This document shows positions 25,926-34,754 of a stretch of 48,622 nt of DNA, piece after piece; the stretch's first letter is position 1; each line of letters starts with the position of its first letter. The stretch is from assembly GCF_023507745.1 (NCBI RefSeq), contig NZ_JALPZO010000117.1, positions 1 to 48,622 of the forward strand, given 5' to 3'. This stretch comes from Vreelandella olivaria. GTDB lineage: Bacteria; Pseudomonadota; Gammaproteobacteria; Pseudomonadales; Halomonadaceae. The position numbers and the translations under genes are program-made. The notes under the pieces were generated by a model that had not been told where the DNA came from, ran no database searches, and was given only the letters and a program-made list of their open reading frames with translations.

Positions 25926-26635
25926 TGCTGGCGATTGAAAAACTTAACCAGTTCTATGGAGAAAGTCATACGCTCTGGGACCTGGACCTGGAAGTGCCCG
26001 CTGGCCAGTGTACCTGTGTGATGGGCCGTAACGGGGTGGGTAAAACCACGCTGATGAAAGCCATCATGGGCGAGGTGGCGGTGAAAAGCGGCCAGCTACG
26101 CTACCGTGCCGGTGATAACGGTGAGATCGAGTTAACCAAAAAAGCGGTTGAAGCCCGCTCCCGGCTGGGGATTGGTTTCGTCCCCCAGGGGCGGCAGATA
26201 TTCCCGCTGCTAACAGTGGAGGAAAATCTGCGCACCGGGCTTGCCGCTCGCAGCGATGGGCTAAAAAAAATCCCTGAGCGTATCTTTGAGCTGTTCCCGG
26301 TACTCAAAGAAATGAAGCACCGCCGGGGTGGTGACTTGTCGGGTGGGCAGCAACAGCAGTTAGCCATTGGGAGGGCGCTGGTGATTGAGCCAAAACTGCT
26401 GATTCTGGATGAGCCAGGCGAGGGTATTCAGCCCAATATCGTGGCACAAATCGGCCAAGTGATTCGCCAACTGATCAAAGAGGATGGTTTAACGGTTCTG
26501 CTGGTAGAGCAGAAGCTGCCTTTTGCCCGTAAATACGCCGACCGGTTTGTGATTATGGACCGCGGACGGCCAGTGGCCAAAGGTGAGATTGGTGAACTCT
26601 CGAACGAACTTATTAAGCAGCATTTAACGGTTTAA
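25925..26635 (+). CDS. urtE: Urea ABC transporter ATPase UrtE
   Basis: A 236-residue LivF-type ATPase. Walker A is MGRNGVGKTTLMKAIMG; the signature is LSGGQQQQLAIGRAL; Walker B is LLILDEPGEGIQPNIV, with the EGIQPNIV tail typical of UrtE; the switch region ends VEQKLPFARK. It is the last gene of the urt operon, followed 19 bp later by an intrinsic terminator. Confidence 0.94.
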   Translation: MLAIEKLNQFYGESHTLWDLDLEVPAGQCTCVMGRNGVGKTTLMKAIMGEVAVKSGQLRYRAGDNGEIELTKKAVEARSRLGIGFVPQGRQIFPLLTVEENLRTGLAARSDGLKKIPERIFELFPVLKEMKHRRGGDLSGGQQQQLAIGRALVIEPKLLILDEPGEGIQPNIVAQIGQVIRQLIKEDGLTVLLVEQKLPFARKYADRFVIMDRGRPVAKGEIGELSNELIKQHLTV

Positions 26636-26654
26636 ATACGTTACTGCCCCTATC

Positions 26655-26680
26655 ATGCCCGCCATATGGGTGGGCATTTT
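26655..26680 (+). terminator. Intrinsic terminator of urtABCDE
   Basis: ATGCCCGCC (26655-26663) pairs with GGTGGGCAT (26669-26677), with one G-T pair and a 5-nt loop, followed by TTTT. An ATG inside this stem opens a longer frame of the next gene, which argues against that start. Confidence 0.75.
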
Positions 26681-26765
26681 GGCTAAAACACTGCGCTGGA
26701 TGTGTGTTGGTGGCCTTGTTTTGCGTGTAGCATGGTATGTTTTCGCACTAAGAATAGGGTGGGTT

Positions 26766-28127
26766 ATGCGCTACAAGGATAAACATCAGCTCGCCGCAGA
26801 GTGGAAAACGCTTATAGAGCGCACTCCCGGGCCACTGCGCCAAGCGGTGGAGACACTTGTAGAGTATCACCGTGATCTCTTTGCGGATCGCTTCTATGGC
26901 ATTATGCTGGAAGACCCGCATGCCTCGCTTTTCCTTTCCAACGATCAGGTGCAGCAACGCTTAAACCCTTCCATGCGGCGTTGGCTGAGTATGATGTTTG
27001 CCGTGGATCATACCGACTTTGTCGCCCTGGTAGAGCATCAAGAGATAGTTGGGCAGGTACATGCCCGTATCGATCTTCCAGTGAATCTGGTGCTGAATGG
27101 AGCACGCCAACTCAAGCAGGCGTTTTACGAGCAGATCAACGCTTCGTTTGAAAGCCCCTTTTCGCCAGGTGAAGCCTCTGTTTACGTATCAGACCATATC
27201 GATATGGCCATGGAGATTATGAGCCATGCCTACTCGGTTGCCAGCGACCGCAATGTGCGTACAGAAGAGGCATATAAGCTATTTTCGCTTACCCAAAGTA
27301 TTGGTGACGAGCATGAACGTCAGCGCTCGTCACTGCTGAGCTGGGAAAACGCACTGATGTTTGCTGTGGCGGCCCAGCATGGAGCTGGAGCGTTGCCCAG
27401 GCTGGCTAATTCCGAATTTGGACTGTGGTATTTCCATAAAGCCTGTCATGCGTTTGAAGGCGCACCCGAAATCGCCACCATCTCATGGCATATTCAGCAA
27501 GTGGATGGAGAGTGGCTGCAAGCGCTGAGCAGTGGTGATGCCACCCAACGGCTCAAGGCGCTCAGCGATATTCGTGACGCTGCACGCACCATCTTAATGT
27601 TGCTGGATGATGTACTGGAGCGGGCGTCGGGCTTAGAAGCCGGGCGCGATAGCTTAACCCGACTACTGAACCGCAAGTTTTTATCAGTGGTGCTTAACCG
27701 GGAAATCAATATCGCCCGTCACTCTGAGAAGTGCTTTGCGCTACTGATGGTGGATATTGATCATTTCAAGTCGATTAATGATACTCACGGGCATGATGCT
27801 GGTGATAACGTGCTGCAGCAGGTGGCGAGCATTCTGGACCGCTCCACCCGTGGGGGGGATTACGTATTCCGTATGGGGGGAGAGGAGTTTCTGATCGTGC
27901 TGGTGGATACCGACCATGATGGCAGCCGGCTGTTTGCCGAGCGCCTGCGCCAGTCGGTCGCCAAAGAGCCAGTACTGGCTGCCGCCGACACCCTGCTAAA
28001 TGTAACGATCAGTGTGGGGATAACGCTGCACGATGGCCACCCCGACTACCAGCACTCCCTGCAGCGGGCAGACAAGGCGCTGTACCAGGCGAAGCGTAGT
28101 GGCCGTAATCGTGTTGTAGTGCATTAG
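26766..28127 (+). CDS. dosC: Globin-coupled diguanylate cyclase, DosC-like
   Basis: A 453-residue soluble cyclase making c-di-GMP from two GTP, gated by gas binding to heme in the DosC family. The globin sensor (about 1-155) keeps the proximal His99 (GQVHARIDLPV), Tyr44 and Leu66, which match DosC His98, Tyr43 and Leu65. The middle helical domain is about 170-295. The GGDEF domain (about 300-453) has active GGEEF at 371-375 and an intact inhibitory RxxD site (Arg362-Asp365) five residues before it. Length matches E. coli DosC (460). ATG 26766 follows AGGGTGGG; the longer frame from 26655 begins inside a terminator. No DosP-like phosphodiesterase is adjacent. Confidence 0.9.
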   Translation: MRYKDKHQLAAEWKTLIERTPGPLRQAVETLVEYHRDLFADRFYGIMLEDPHASLFLSNDQVQQRLNPSMRRWLSMMFAVDHTDFVALVEHQEIVGQVHARIDLPVNLVLNGARQLKQAFYEQINASFESPFSPGEASVYVSDHIDMAMEIMSHAYSVASDRNVRTEEAYKLFSLTQSIGDEHERQRSSLLSWENALMFAVAAQHGAGALPRLANSEFGLWYFHKACHAFEGAPEIATISWHIQQVDGEWLQALSSGDATQRLKALSDIRDAARTILMLLDDVLERASGLEAGRDSLTRLLNRKFLSVVLNREINIARHSEKCFALLMVDIDHFKSINDTHGHDAGDNVLQQVASILDRSTRGGDYVFRMGGEEFLIVLVDTDHDGSRLFAERLRQSVAKEPVLAAADTLLNVTISVGITLHDGHPDYQHSLQRADKALYQAKRSGRNRVVVH

Positions 28128-28211
28128 GCTTTGTACGAAAATAGCTTGCGCTCGACCGTACTGCGTTAAAAAAATGATACCTACTCCCCCTTTAGCGTTT
28201 TAATGATGCCA

Positions 28212-28241
28212 TTGATGACTTGCCTCTTAATTGTCTATTAA
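28212..28241 (+). promoter_or_regulatory. Candidate sigma70 promoter for the copper chaperone gene
   Basis: TTGATG (28212-28217) and TATTAA (28236-28241) have an 18-bp spacer, about 40 bp before the ATG. The spacer and -10 overlap a dyad, CTCTTAAT/ATTAAGAG (28224-28231, 28237-28244), a possible operator. Confidence 0.35.
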
Positions 28242-28280
28242 GAGAGTGTTAGCGCCTAAGCGCTATTTATGGAGGCCACT

Positions 28281-28832
28281 ATGTTTATACTTCGCACAGT
28301 CCTGTTGTTCTCACTGTTATTAATCAGCACCTCGCTTTTCGCCCATCATGGCGGCTCTCATGAAGGTGACGGCTCAGATGGTCACGGTTCGCTTATTGAA
28401 GTCTCTCAGCCCTGGATTCGGGCCACACCTCCTGGTGCGGGTGCAGGAGGTGGTTTTGTCACCTTGACCAACCGTGGCGATCAAGATGACCGGCTAGTGG
28501 GTGCAACGTCTTCCATCACCGAACGGGTCGAGATTCACACCATGGAAATGGATGGCGATGTGATGCGGATGGCGCCGCTGTCTGGTGGTATTGAAATACC
28601 TGCGGGCAGTACGGTGACATTGGCACCAGGTGGCCTGCACCTCATGTTTATGGACCTTGCGACCCCCATTGTGGAAGGAGAGCCGCTTCTGGTAACGCTG
28701 GAGTTCCAGCATGCTGACAGTATCGACATTCAACTTCAGGTGGTCCCCCCCGGAGCTTCTCCTGAAGGCGAAGAGCATCACCAGGACAGCCATGACCACC
28801 AGGAGGAAGCGCACGGGCATACGCAGCACTAA
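28281..28832 (+). CDS. PCu(A)C-family periplasmic copper chaperone
   Basis: A 183-residue exported protein. Its signal peptide (about 1-22, ending SLFAHH) is followed by a His-rich segment, a PCu(A)C cupredoxin-like domain (about 40-155) and a second His-rich tail (HHQDSHDHQEEAHGHTQH). The Cu(I)-binding motif is visible as His-Thr-Met-Glu-Met, with later Met residues and GGLHLMFMDL. Family members pass copper to the Cu-A site of cytochrome c oxidase. ATG 28281 is preceded by GGAGG; the upstream ATG at 28269 overlaps that site and is unlikely. It is convergent with a PepSY-TM gene. Confidence 0.88.
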   Translation: MFILRTVLLFSLLLISTSLFAHHGGSHEGDGSDGHGSLIEVSQPWIRATPPGAGAGGGFVTLTNRGDQDDRLVGATSSITERVEIHTMEMDGDVMRMAPLSGGIEIPAGSTVTLAPGGLHLMFMDLATPIVEGEPLLVTLEFQHADSIDIQLQVVPPGASPEGEEHHQDSHDHQEEAHGHTQH

Positions 28833-28941
28833 TGTCGTGGGCACCCTGGCCTATGACGTTGATCTGGGCTCAGCTCAGGCATCGGTATTGCGTTTATTGC
28901 CATCTGCCAGGGCGCTTCATCACCCCCCCACTCAGGTGCGC

Positions 28942-30282
28942 TTAAGCTATTTTTCTTGCCAGTTTGCGTGCTTGTAGAGGACGTACGACAAACCAGTCAA
29001 GCAGCAGCATAATGATGAACGAGGCGCCAACCAGTGGGAAAATCATCCCACCGATAGCCAGCATGACGATCAGGCCGCGAAATACACGTTTATCCGCCGG
29101 TAAGGGAGGGACGCCCATCGTGCCCCTGGGGCGGCGCTTCCACCACATAACCACCGCCGCCACCGACATAAGAATGATGGCGAGGCAGACAGCCAGCAGG
29201 AATAGCTGGTTCATCAGGCCGAATTGCTGGCCCAGGTGGATATTGATACCCAACTCCAGCCATCTGCCCAGCGGGCCGTAATCGGCATAACTCATATCGA
29301 TCAGTGGCTCGCCGCTATACTGGTCAAGGTGCACAACACGCTGCTGGCTTACATCATCCGGGTAGGCGGAGCCGCTATAAACACCCGCTGCCGAAGAAGG
29401 CAGACTAACGGCAAAGCCACGGTGCAGGCCGAGTTCATTGAACACCTCGACAGCATGGTTAAGGCTGATACGGGGGGCTGGCGTGGCGGGCGGTGTGGAC
29501 GCTGGCAGGCGGGCATGCTCCAGTGACCAACTGGTTTGCCCCTGGTCACGTAGGTAGGCGTTGGAAATCGGCACTTCCACCCGAACACCCGCTGGGTAGC
29601 CAAAGTTATTGCCATTGGCCCACGCGTTGACTTTAGTGCCCCATACGCTGGACCACGGCATACCCGTAACGGCCAAAAAGATAATAAATGCACCGGCGAA
29701 AAGCCCCAGTATAGCGTGAAGGTCACGCCAAAATACCCGACTCTTGGGTTTGCCGCGTACGTTAACCACACCGCCAGAGCCGGAACGGCGCGGCCACCAC
29801 AAGTAAAGGCCGGTAGCCACGAGTAGAATTGACCAGCCTGCGGCGATCTCAATCACCTTTCGGGCAGTGGAGCCGAAGAAGCGAAAGCTATGTAGTTCAC
29901 GTATTGTCCACATAACGGTACCACGGTCATCCAGTGCCCCCAGTACATTCGACGTATAAGGGTCTACATACACAGCGAGGCGCTCACCCTCTAGAGTGTT
30001 CACGGTGATCTCGGCAGAGCTTTCGGGTGTCGCTGGTTCGGTGTACTTCACGGCGGTGCCGGGGTGGGCCTCAAGCGCAGCGCTGACCAGGGTAGAAGGC
30101 GGCTGCGCGGCTTCCTGAACCGCAACGCGTTTCAAGTCAGCGTGAATCAAAGCGTCCAATTCATCTTTGAAAAGATAAAGCCCCCCGGTGATCGCAAGGG
30201 TAATCAGAAAAGGCAGCACCAGCAGGCCAGCATAAAAATGCCAGCGCCATACGGCACGATAAAGATCAAAGGTGTTAGACAT
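28942..30282 (-). CDS. PepSY-associated TM helix domain protein
   Basis: A 446-residue inner-membrane protein with the PepSY-TM architecture: an N-terminal span (about 14-37, FYAGLLVLPFLITLAITGGLY), a periplasmic PepSY region (about 50-125), a second span after ELHSFRFFGSTARKVIEIAA, a third with LHAILGLFAGAFIIFLAVTG, a second periplasmic part (about 215-345), and C-terminal spans with a WWKRRPRG loop. Conserved His residues (RWHFYAG, LHSF, LHAI, INIHLGQ) are typical of a di-heme type membrane reductase. Such proteins often associate with siderophore or metal uptake; the partner here may be the convergent copper chaperone, which is inference. The ribosome-binding site is weak. Confidence 0.85.
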   Translation of the reverse strand: MSNTFDLYRAVWRWHFYAGLLVLPFLITLAITGGLYLFKDELDALIHADLKRVAVQEAAQPPSTLVSAALEAHPGTAVKYTEPATPESSAEITVNTLEGERLAVYVDPYTSNVLGALDDRGTVMWTIRELHSFRFFGSTARKVIEIAAGWSILLVATGLYLWWPRRSGSGGVVNVRGKPKSRVFWRDLHAILGLFAGAFIIFLAVTGMPWSSVWGTKVNAWANGNNFGYPAGVRVEVPISNAYLRDQGQTSWSLEHARLPASTPPATPAPRISLNHAVEVFNELGLHRGFAVSLPSSAAGVYSGSAYPDDVSQQRVVHLDQYSGEPLIDMSYADYGPLGRWLELGINIHLGQQFGLMNQLFLLAVCLAIILMSVAAVVMWWKRRPRGTMGVPPLPADKRVFRGLIVMLAIGGMIFPLVGASFIIMLLLDWFVVRPLQARKLARKIA

Positions 30283-30538
30283 AAGAGAGGCTCCGAACCG
30301 CTACGCGGCCATATAAAGCGCCATGCAATACCAAAGAGCTTCCGTTGAGCGGGAGAGTTGCCTCTCAAAATTACGCTTTGTTGGCTGGCGTCGATTGGTT
30401 GCGTAGCTTACAACGTTATATGCCGGTTAAGTACCTTCATCCAGCGTTGTAAACTGTGGTGTTTTGCCGCTTAAAACAGCGCATGGGACAGCACGTTAAG
30501 CGCTTAAGTGGCGTACGGTTATGTTAGCTCGGTATTTT

Positions 30539-30586
30539 TGCATTTTTTTGGTGCTCGCTGGCTGCTGTCTGTCTCTTTTTGGTGCC
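30539..30586 (+). promoter_or_regulatory. NtrC-like enhancer sites upstream of ureD
   Basis: TGCATTTTTTTGGTGC (30539-30554) has TGCA and TGC separated by 9 bp, as in TGCACC-N5-GGTGCA. A weaker second copy, TGTCTCTTTTTGGTGCC, begins at 30570; the two GGTGC blocks are 31 bp apart, about three helical turns. They lie 100-135 bp above the -24 element. Confidence 0.5.
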
Positions 30587-30682
30587 TTGAGTGGGCGGTT
30601 GCCACCACTCATAGCGCTGAACAATTGGCGATGAGTATGGATATGGCGCATGGTAGGGCTCAGTAAAGCAACTTTCACCATT

Positions 30683-30700
30683 TTGGCGCATTCTTTGCAT
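30683..30700 (+). promoter_or_regulatory. Sigma54 (-24/-12) promoter of the urease operon
   Basis: TTGGCGCATTCTTTGCAT has GG at 30685-30686 and GC at 30697-30698, exactly 12 bp apart. The core differs from the urtA element at only 2 of 16 bases. Transcription is expected near 30710, about 30 nt before ureD. Confidence 0.82.
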
Positions 30701-30740
30701 TTAAAGAGAAAATGTTAATTAAAGGACGCGATAGCTCCTC

Positions 30741-31625
30741 ATGATGTTGTGCGATATCGCCAAAAACGCTGCCAGCTCCGGCCACCGCTTCGACCAAGAC
30801 CGCCATTGGGCGGCGTCGTTGGCGTTGCGCTTTGCTAAACGGGATGGCACTACGCGGCTTATTCAAGCGCGCCACCAAGGGCCGCTGCGGGTACAGCGCC
30901 CCTTTTATCCTGAAGGCAGCCACGAGGCGTGCCACGTTTATGTGCTGCACCCCCCAGGCGGTTTGGTAAGTGGGGATGCACTGACGATCAGCGCTGCGGT
31001 GGAGAGTGGTGCCCATGCGCTGCTGACCACGCCTGCCGCCAATAAACTCTATAAAGCGGACAGCCAGGGCGTTGCCTGGACACAGCATACCGAGCTTAAC
31101 GTGGAAGAGGGCGGCACCCTGGAATGGCTACCCCAGGAAACCATCGCCTTCGATGGCTCCAAAGGCACTCAGCGCACGCATATTGCACTGAGTGGCAACG
31201 CGCGCTGCCTGGGTTGGGAGGTCATGGCGTTAGGCCGCCCGGCCAGCCAGCTTCCCTATGTTTCGGGCCGTATAGAGCAGCATTTTCGGTTAACGCTGGA
31301 TGGCAAGCCGCTGTGGCTGGAACGGCAACCACTCGACCCAACTCACCCGCGTTTTATCGGCCGTTGGGGGCAAGGTGGTGCCACGGTACAGGCCACCCTG
31401 TGGGCGGTTGGCCTTGACGATGCCACTGATGCGATAGAGGCGTTGCGTGGCGCACTCCCCGCCCATCCGCGCTGGGCGGTGACCCACCGCTATGGTGTGC
31501 TGTTGCTACGCTATCTTGGTAATTCCCGTAATGAAGCCTGGGCACTTTGCGAGCAGGCCTGGCACCTGCTGCGCCCGCGCTGGGTTGAGCGCGATGCCCA
31601 TACGCCGCGAATTTGGCTAACTTAA
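30741..31625 (+). CDS. ureD: Urease accessory protein UreD
   Basis: A 294-residue urease chaperone that binds apo-urease and, with UreF and UreG, prepares it for Ni loading. Family features: [33 protein letters not shown] split over the N-terminal part, [10 protein letters not shown] and [14 protein letters not shown] in the core, and the C-terminal [15 protein letters not shown]. Complete length. It starts at ATG 30741 or the adjacent 30744. It is the first gene of ureDABCEFG and is 37 bp before ureA. Confidence 0.93.
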   Translation: MMLCDIAKNAASSGHRFDQDRHWAASLALRFAKRDGTTRLIQARHQGPLRVQRPFYPEGSHEACHVYVLHPPGGLVSGDALTISAAVESGAHALLTTPAANKLYKADSQGVAWTQHTELNVEEGGTLEWLPQETIAFDGSKGTQRTHIALSGNARCLGWEVMALGRPASQLPYVSGRIEQHFRLTLDGKPLWLERQPLDPTHPRFIGRWGQGGATVQATLWAVGLDDATDAIEALRGALPAHPRWAVTHRYGVLLLRYLGNSRNEAWALCEQAWHLLRPRWVERDAHTPRIWLT

Positions 31626-31662
31626 TAGGCATCACTGTGATGCACTCCTGGAGACTTGCCCC

Positions 31663-31965
31663 ATGGAACTAACCCCAAGAGATAAAGATAAGCTACTGCT
31701 GTTTTCTGCCGCCCAGTTGGCCGAGCGACGCAAGGCCCGTGGCCTGAAGCTTAACTACCCGGAAGCCGTGGCGCTGATCAGCTTTGAAATTATGGAAGGC
31801 GCGCGGGATGGCCGCAGTGTGGCTGATTTAATGAGCTATGGCCGGGAAATCCTCACCCGCGAGGATGTGATGGAAGGTGTGGCGGAGATGGTCGATGAGG
31901 TACAGGTAGAGGCCACCTTTCCAGACGGCACCAAACTTGTGACCGTACACACGCCAATTAACTAG
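31663..31965 (+). CDS. ureA: Urease gamma subunit
   Basis: A 100-residue gamma subunit starting [14 protein letters not shown], with [20 protein letters not shown] and the terminal [13 protein letters not shown]. With UreB and UreC it forms the (UreABC)3 holoenzyme that hydrolyses urea to ammonia and carbamate in the cytosol. All expected family blocks are present and the length is exact. It is separated from ureB by 9 bp. Confidence 0.96.
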   Translation: MELTPRDKDKLLLFSAAQLAERRKARGLKLNYPEAVALISFEIMEGARDGRSVADLMSYGREILTREDVMEGVAEMVDEVQVEATFPDGTKLVTVHTPIN

Positions 31966-31974
31966 GAGGCTGCC

Positions 31975-32289
31975 ATGATTCCTGGCGAGTATCAGTTAAA
32001 AGAGGGGGATATCGAGCTGTGTGCAGGCCGCGAGCGTATCACCGTGGAAGTTGCCAATACAGGCGATCGCCCTATTCAGCTTGGCTCCCACTACCATTTT
32101 GCCGAAGCCAATCCCGCGCTGGTGTTTGATCGTGACAAAACCCGCGGCTACCGGCTGGACGTAGCCGCTGGCACCGCCATTCGCTTTGAGCCTGGTCAAA
32201 CCCGCGAAGTCACGCTGATTCCGTTTGTTGGCAAGCGGGAAATTTACGGCTTTCGTGGCGATGTCATGGGGCCTTTGGACGCTAACTAA
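31975..32289 (+). CDS. ureB: Urease beta subunit
   Basis: A 104-residue beta subunit: starts [20 protein letters not shown], then [28 protein letters not shown] (conserved across ureases) and the end [14 protein letters not shown] lies directly upstream of its ATG. It is followed by a 144-bp gap to ureC that contains a palindromic element, unusual for a tightly packed urease operon. Confidence 0.96.
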   Translation: MIPGEYQLKEGDIELCAGRERITVEVANTGDRPIQLGSHYHFAEANPALVFDRDKTRGYRLDVAAGTAIRFEPGQTREVTLIPFVGKREIYGFRGDVMGPLDAN

Positions 32290-32314
32290 TGATGCCCATT
32301 AATCACGCCAACAC

Positions 32315-32401
32315 CGCAAGCCCTATGTAACTCGCTGTAAATACGTCCTTGTACGTTCGACTGCCGCATCCATGCGGCAGACGGTCACTTAAGGGCTTGC
32401 G
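32315..32401. repeat. Palindromic intergenic element inside the urease operon
   Basis: Outer 10-bp inverted repeat CGCAAGCCCT (32315-32324) and AGGGCTTGCG (32392-32401) enclose an inner perfect hairpin CTGCCGCA-TCCA-TGCGGCAG (32361-32380). The nested symmetry, 87-nt size and intergenic position suggest a non-autonomous, REP/MITE-like repeat inserted between ureB and ureC. No second copy is visible in this window, so its repetitive nature is inferred. It could act on mRNA stability. Confidence 0.6.
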
Positions 32402-32433
32402 CTGATGGCTGCTGACAGGATGAGGGATGCAGA

Positions 32434-34149
32434 ATGAAACCGGTAAATAAGATCAGTCGGCAAGCCTACGCCGATATGTACGGCCCCACGGTAGGTGACC
32501 GGGTGCGCCTGGGCGATACCGAGCTGTGGATTGAGGTTGAAAAAGACGCCACCCACTACGGCGATGAGGTGAAATTCGGTGGCGGTAAAGTGATCCGTGA
32601 TGGCATGGGCCAAAGCCAGCTCAATGACGACACGGTCATGGATACGGTGATTACCAACGCGCTGATCCTGGATTGGTGGGGTATCGTCAAAGCTGATGTA
32701 GGGCTGAAAAACGGGCGTATTGCCGCAATTGGTAAAGCCGGTAACCCGGATGTACAGCCCGATGTTGATATCGTTATCGGCCCTGGCACTGAAATTATCT
32801 CCGGTGAAGGTAAGATTCTTACCGCTGGCGGTATCGATGCCCACATCCACTTTATTTGCCCTCAGCAGGTGGAAGAAGCTCTGATGAGTGGCGTGACCAC
32901 CATGCTGGGCGGCGGCACAGGCCCTGCTACCGGCTCAAATGCGACCACCTGCACCCCAGGTGCCTGGCACATTGGCAAAATGCTCCAGGCAGTGGACGAC
33001 TTGCCAATGAACATTGGCCTGCTGGGCAAAGGCAACGCCAGCCTGCCGGAAGGGTTGGAAGCACAGTTGGAAGCGGGTGCCATGGGGCTCAAGCTTCACG
33101 AGGATTGGGGAACAACGCCTGCCTCAATTGATAACTGCCTCAGTGTGGCGGAGAAGTATGATGTACAGATCGCCATCCACACCGATACGCTCAACGAATC
33201 CGGCTTTGTGGAAGACACCCTGGCAGCCTTTAAAGAGCGCGGCATTCACACCTATCACACCGAAGGAGCGGGGGGCGGCCACGCGCCGGATATTCTGACG
33301 GCCTGCTCAAAAGAGTATGTGTTGCCCTCCTCCACCAATCCGACCCGGCCCTACACGGTGAATACCATCGACGAGCACCTGGATATGTTGATGGTGTGCC
33401 ACCACCTGGACCCCAATATTCCCGAAGACGTCGCTTTCGCTGATTCGCGCATCCGCCGCGAAACCATTGCCGCCGAAGATATTCTTCACGACCTGGGCGT
33501 TATCTCCATGATCGCTTCCGACTCCCAGGCCATGGGGCGGGTAGGGGAAGTGGTGTGCCGCACCTGGCAGACCGCCCATAAGATGAAGGTACAGCGCGGC
33601 CTGCTGCCGGAAGACGAAGCACTGGGCGCCGACAACCTGCGTGCCAAGCGCTATATCGCCAAATACACCATTAACCCGGCGATTACCCACGGTATTGCCC
33701 ATGAAGTTGGGTCTATCGAAGTGGGTAAGCTGGCGGATCTGGTGTTATGGAAGCCCGCCTTCTTCGGCGTGAAACCCGCACTGATTTTAAAAGGCGGTAT
33801 GATTGCGGGCGCCCCCATGGGGGACCCTAATGCCTCAATTCCCACCCCCCAGCCGGTGCACTACCGCCCGATGTTTGGTGCCTTTGGGCGTGCCACCAGC
33901 CAGACACGGCTAAACTTTGTTAGCCAGGCGGCGATTGATGCGGGCATTCAAGAGCAGCTCGGGCTGCAGAGCACGCTGGCGGCGTGTAAAAACGTGCGAG
34001 GCGTGCGTAAAAAAGATATGAAGCTTAACGATGCCTGCCCCGAACTCACCGTAGACCCACAAACCTACGAAGTGCGCTGTGATGGCGAGTTGCTAACCTG
34101 TGAACCCGCCACCGAGCTGCCGCTGGCCCAGCGCTATCATTTGTTCTGA
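32434..34149 (+). CDS. ureC: Urease alpha (catalytic) subunit
   Basis: A 571-residue catalytic subunit with a complete Ni active site. Numbering runs 3 ahead of the Klebsiella enzyme: His137 and His139 (GGIDAHIHF), carbamylated Lys220 (GLKLHEDWG), His249 ([11 protein letters not shown]), His275, Asp363 ([12 protein letters not shown]), the flap residues Cys322 and His323 (MVCHHLD), and the C-terminal [10 protein letters not shown]. The amidohydrolase barrel is about 130-430. Nothing is missing. It is located 144 bp after ureB because of the palindromic element, and 80 bp before ureE. Confidence 0.97.
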   Translation: MKPVNKISRQAYADMYGPTVGDRVRLGDTELWIEVEKDATHYGDEVKFGGGKVIRDGMGQSQLNDDTVMDTVITNALILDWWGIVKADVGLKNGRIAAIGKAGNPDVQPDVDIVIGPGTEIISGEGKILTAGGIDAHIHFICPQQVEEALMSGVTTMLGGGTGPATGSNATTCTPGAWHIGKMLQAVDDLPMNIGLLGKGNASLPEGLEAQLEAGAMGLKLHEDWGTTPASIDNCLSVAEKYDVQIAIHTDTLNESGFVEDTLAAFKERGIHTYHTEGAGGGHAPDILTACSKEYVLPSSTNPTRPYTVNTIDEHLDMLMVCHHLDPNIPEDVAFADSRIRRETIAAEDILHDLGVISMIASDSQAMGRVGEVVCRTWQTAHKMKVQRGLLPEDEALGADNLRAKRYIAKYTINPAITHGIAHEVGSIEVGKLADLVLWKPAFFGVKPALILKGGMIAGAPMGDPNASIPTPQPVHYRPMFGAFGRATSQTRLNFVSQAAIDAGIQEQLGLQSTLAACKNVRGVRKKDMKLNDACPELTVDPQTYEVRCDGELLTCEPATELPLAQRYHLF

Positions 34150-34229
34150 GCAAGTGGGCTACAACTTCCACCGTCAGGATTGCCGGGCTACCCCGGCTAG
34201 ATGGCAGGATACTTAACAGGACAATAGCA

Positions 34230-34754
34230 ATGCTAAAACTCATAGAACGTTTAGGGCCAGTGGATGAAAGCGCTGCTAGCGACACGCTCACGTTGCCATT
34301 TGAGCTACGCATTCGCGGGCGCTTAAAAGCCCAAAGTGACAGTGGTCGTGAGCTGGGGCTGTTTTTGGATCGTGGTCCGGTACTGCGCAGTGGTGAAGGC
34401 CTTAAAGCCGAAAGCGGCGAGGTGGTACGTGTCTGTGCGGCGGTTGAGCCGGTGGTTACCGCGCGAGTAAGTACTGGCTTACCGCTGGCGCGGCTGGCGT
34501 ACCACTTAGGCAACCGCCATGTGCAGCTGGCGTTGGGGGAAGACGAACGCGGTGGCTGGGTGCGTTTCCCACCCGACCATGTGCTGGAAGAGTTGGCGGC
34601 GTTGTTGGGGGCTGAGCTTGAACACCATGAGGCAACGTTTGACCCAGAACCGGGCGCCTACAACCAGGTAGGCGGCCATGGGCATTCGCACTCCCATTCT
34701 CACGACCACGACCACGACCACGACCACAGCCATGGGCATCACCATGCCCACTGA
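34230..34754 (+). CDS. ureE: Urease nickel metallochaperone UreE
   Basis: A 174-residue Ni-binding chaperone. The N-terminal peptide-binding domain (about 1-75) is followed by the metal-binding domain with YHLGNRHVQLAL and the Ni-ligand His region, and an extreme His-rich tail (about 14 His in the last 27 residues, alternating with Ser and Asp). This tail stores or delivers nickel to UreG. The tail is coded by hexamer repeats. Its last 11 bases overlap the ureF start, suggesting coupled translation. Confidence 0.94.
   Translation: MLKLIERLGPVDESAASDTLTLPFELRIRGRLKAQSDSGRELGLFLDRGPVLRSGEGLKAESGEVVRVCAAVEPVVTARVSTGLPLARLAYHLGNRHVQLALGEDERGGWVRFPPDHVLEELAALLGAELEHHEATFDPEPGAYNQVGGHGHSHSHSHDHDHDHDHSHGHHHAH
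34701..34724 (+). repeat. Four tandem CACGAC hexamers in the UreE His tail
   Basis: Perfect CACGAC copies at 34701, 34707, 34713 and 34719 encode His-Asp repeats. Slippage would add or remove His-Asp pairs in frame without disrupting ureE. Read one frame over, the same DNA gives a run of Thr, which produces a spurious N-terminal extension of ureF. Confidence 0.85.

Larger units (their letters stand above)
30283..30740. other. 458-bp regulatory region between the PepSY-TM gene and ureD
   Basis: A divergent region with no gene of its own. It contains a perfect 12-bp palindrome TTAAGCGCTTAA (30496-30507), NtrC-like sites (30539-30586) and the sigma54 promoter of the urease operon (30683-30700). 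Confidence 0.65.

Noticed and set aside
26655..26765. Longer start for the diguanylate cyclase
   Set aside because: The ATG is inside the urtE terminator stem, and the shorter protein from 26766 aligns from its first residues with DosC.
34678..34743. In-frame N-terminal extension of ureF with a poly-Thr run
   Set aside because: It is the UreE His-tail codons read in another frame; UreF homologues begin near the SQPDLALLGLMQLVSP region.
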